A stretch of DNA of 14,869 nt from DATJJW01 sp035491935. Its GTDB lineage: Bacteria > Pseudomonadota > Alphaproteobacteria > ATCC43930 > CGMCC-115725. The DNA is taken from contig DATJJW010000069.1 in assembly GCA_035491935.1 (NCBI GenBank), forward strand, positions 1 to 14,869, in the 5' to 3' direction. A program made the position numbers and the translations under genes. Shown here piece by piece: positions 14,630 through 14,869 of this stretch (position 1 is the stretch's first letter; the number at the start of each line of letters is the position of its first letter). The notes under the pieces are model-generated. The model was given only the letters and a program-made list of their open reading frames with translations, ran no database searches and was not told where the DNA came from.

Positions 14630-14869
14630 AAAGGCTGCTCAGGCGCCGCCAGGCGCTGATCCTGGGCTGCCTGTCTCTCATCGGCATCGCGGTGCTATGG
14701 CAAGCGGTCGTGTCACTGGGCCTGGTCAACCCGTTCTTCGTCTCCTCGCCCGTCGCCGTGGCAGCCGAATTCGCCGCCCAGATGAAAAGCGGGGAGATGG
14801 AGCATAACCTGGCCGCGACACTCCATGCCTTCGTGCTGTCGCTGGGACTGGCAACCGCGGTCGGCATCG
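14626..14869 (+). CDS. Second ABC transporter permease, SsuC/TauC class (3' part beyond window)
   Basis: From ATG 14626, 81 codons are open to the edge, beginning MKRLLRRRQALILGCLSLIG. A basic start and first membrane segment (about 10-30) lead to LVNPFFVSSPVAVAAEFAAQM and NLAATLHAFVLSLGLATAVGI. The SSP-V-A...F and the L..TL..F..GL pattern at the second membrane segment are those of BPD-type permeases, and match the layout of the preceding permease (FTSQPSLVALAAIDVLL, GISLAEFFLGFALA). The EAA loop lies beyond the window. Two adjacent permease genes with one ATPase gene suggest a heterodimeric channel. Confidence 0.88.
   Translation, partial: MKRLLRRRQALILGCLSLIGIAVLWQAVVSLGLVNPFFVSSPVAVAAEFAAQMKSGEMEHNLAATLHAFVLSLGLATAVGI

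Overview
The window is 14.9 kb of GC-rich, densely packed bacterial DNA. Gene content and style (a long PutA without a DNA-binding domain, Tat-exported binding protein, EmrAB/OMF efflux operon, CecR-like TetR regulator) suggest an alphaproteobacterium, perhaps of the Rhodospirillales type. That placement is inference; no rRNA or species-specific marker is present. I see no tRNA, rRNA, CRISPR array, insertion sequence or phage gene. All genes look like ordinary chromosomal metabolism, transport and defence.

Layout. Everything from 1 to 10193 is on the minus strand, so transcription runs right to left. (1) An efflux operon (10193 to 7541 and on to 6072) encodes an EmrA-like membrane fusion protein, an EmrB-like DHA2 transporter and an outer-membrane channel lipoprotein, with coding overlaps of 11 and 4 bases. 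A divergent TetR-family gene (10298-10993, plus) shares a promoter region with it that carries repeated TATGCC/GGCATA half-sites. (2) putA (5998-2396) encodes the two-step proline-to-glutamate enzyme, with its own candidate promoter. (3) A periplasmic binding protein gene (2275-1160) and an ATPase gene (1063 to beyond the left edge) belong to an Fe3+/polyamine-type ABC importer. No permease gene lies between them. Their 96-base gap is mostly a decayed tandem copy of the last 27 codons of the binding protein gene.

Right of the regulator, a minus-strand msrA (11806-11069) encodes an exported methionine sulfoxide reductase with only one cysteine. It is divergent from a plus-strand ABC importer operon of the nitrate/sulfonate/taurine class: binding protein (12054-13055), ATPase (13071-13874), permease (13874-14629) and a second permease cut by the right edge (14626 on). 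The 247-base gap between msrA and this operon holds a perfect 12-bp inverted repeat and a second hairpin. The binding protein/ATPase junction is built of four imperfect 15-bp tandem repeats that copy a ribosome-binding site and start codon.

The efflux pump and its regulator form one functional unit, as do each importer's genes. No strongly novel enzyme system is evident. The more unusual signals are at gene junctions: two independent tandem duplications just after binding-protein genes, a pair of palindromes overlapping the putA stop codon, and the three-armed inverted repeat upstream of the second importer.
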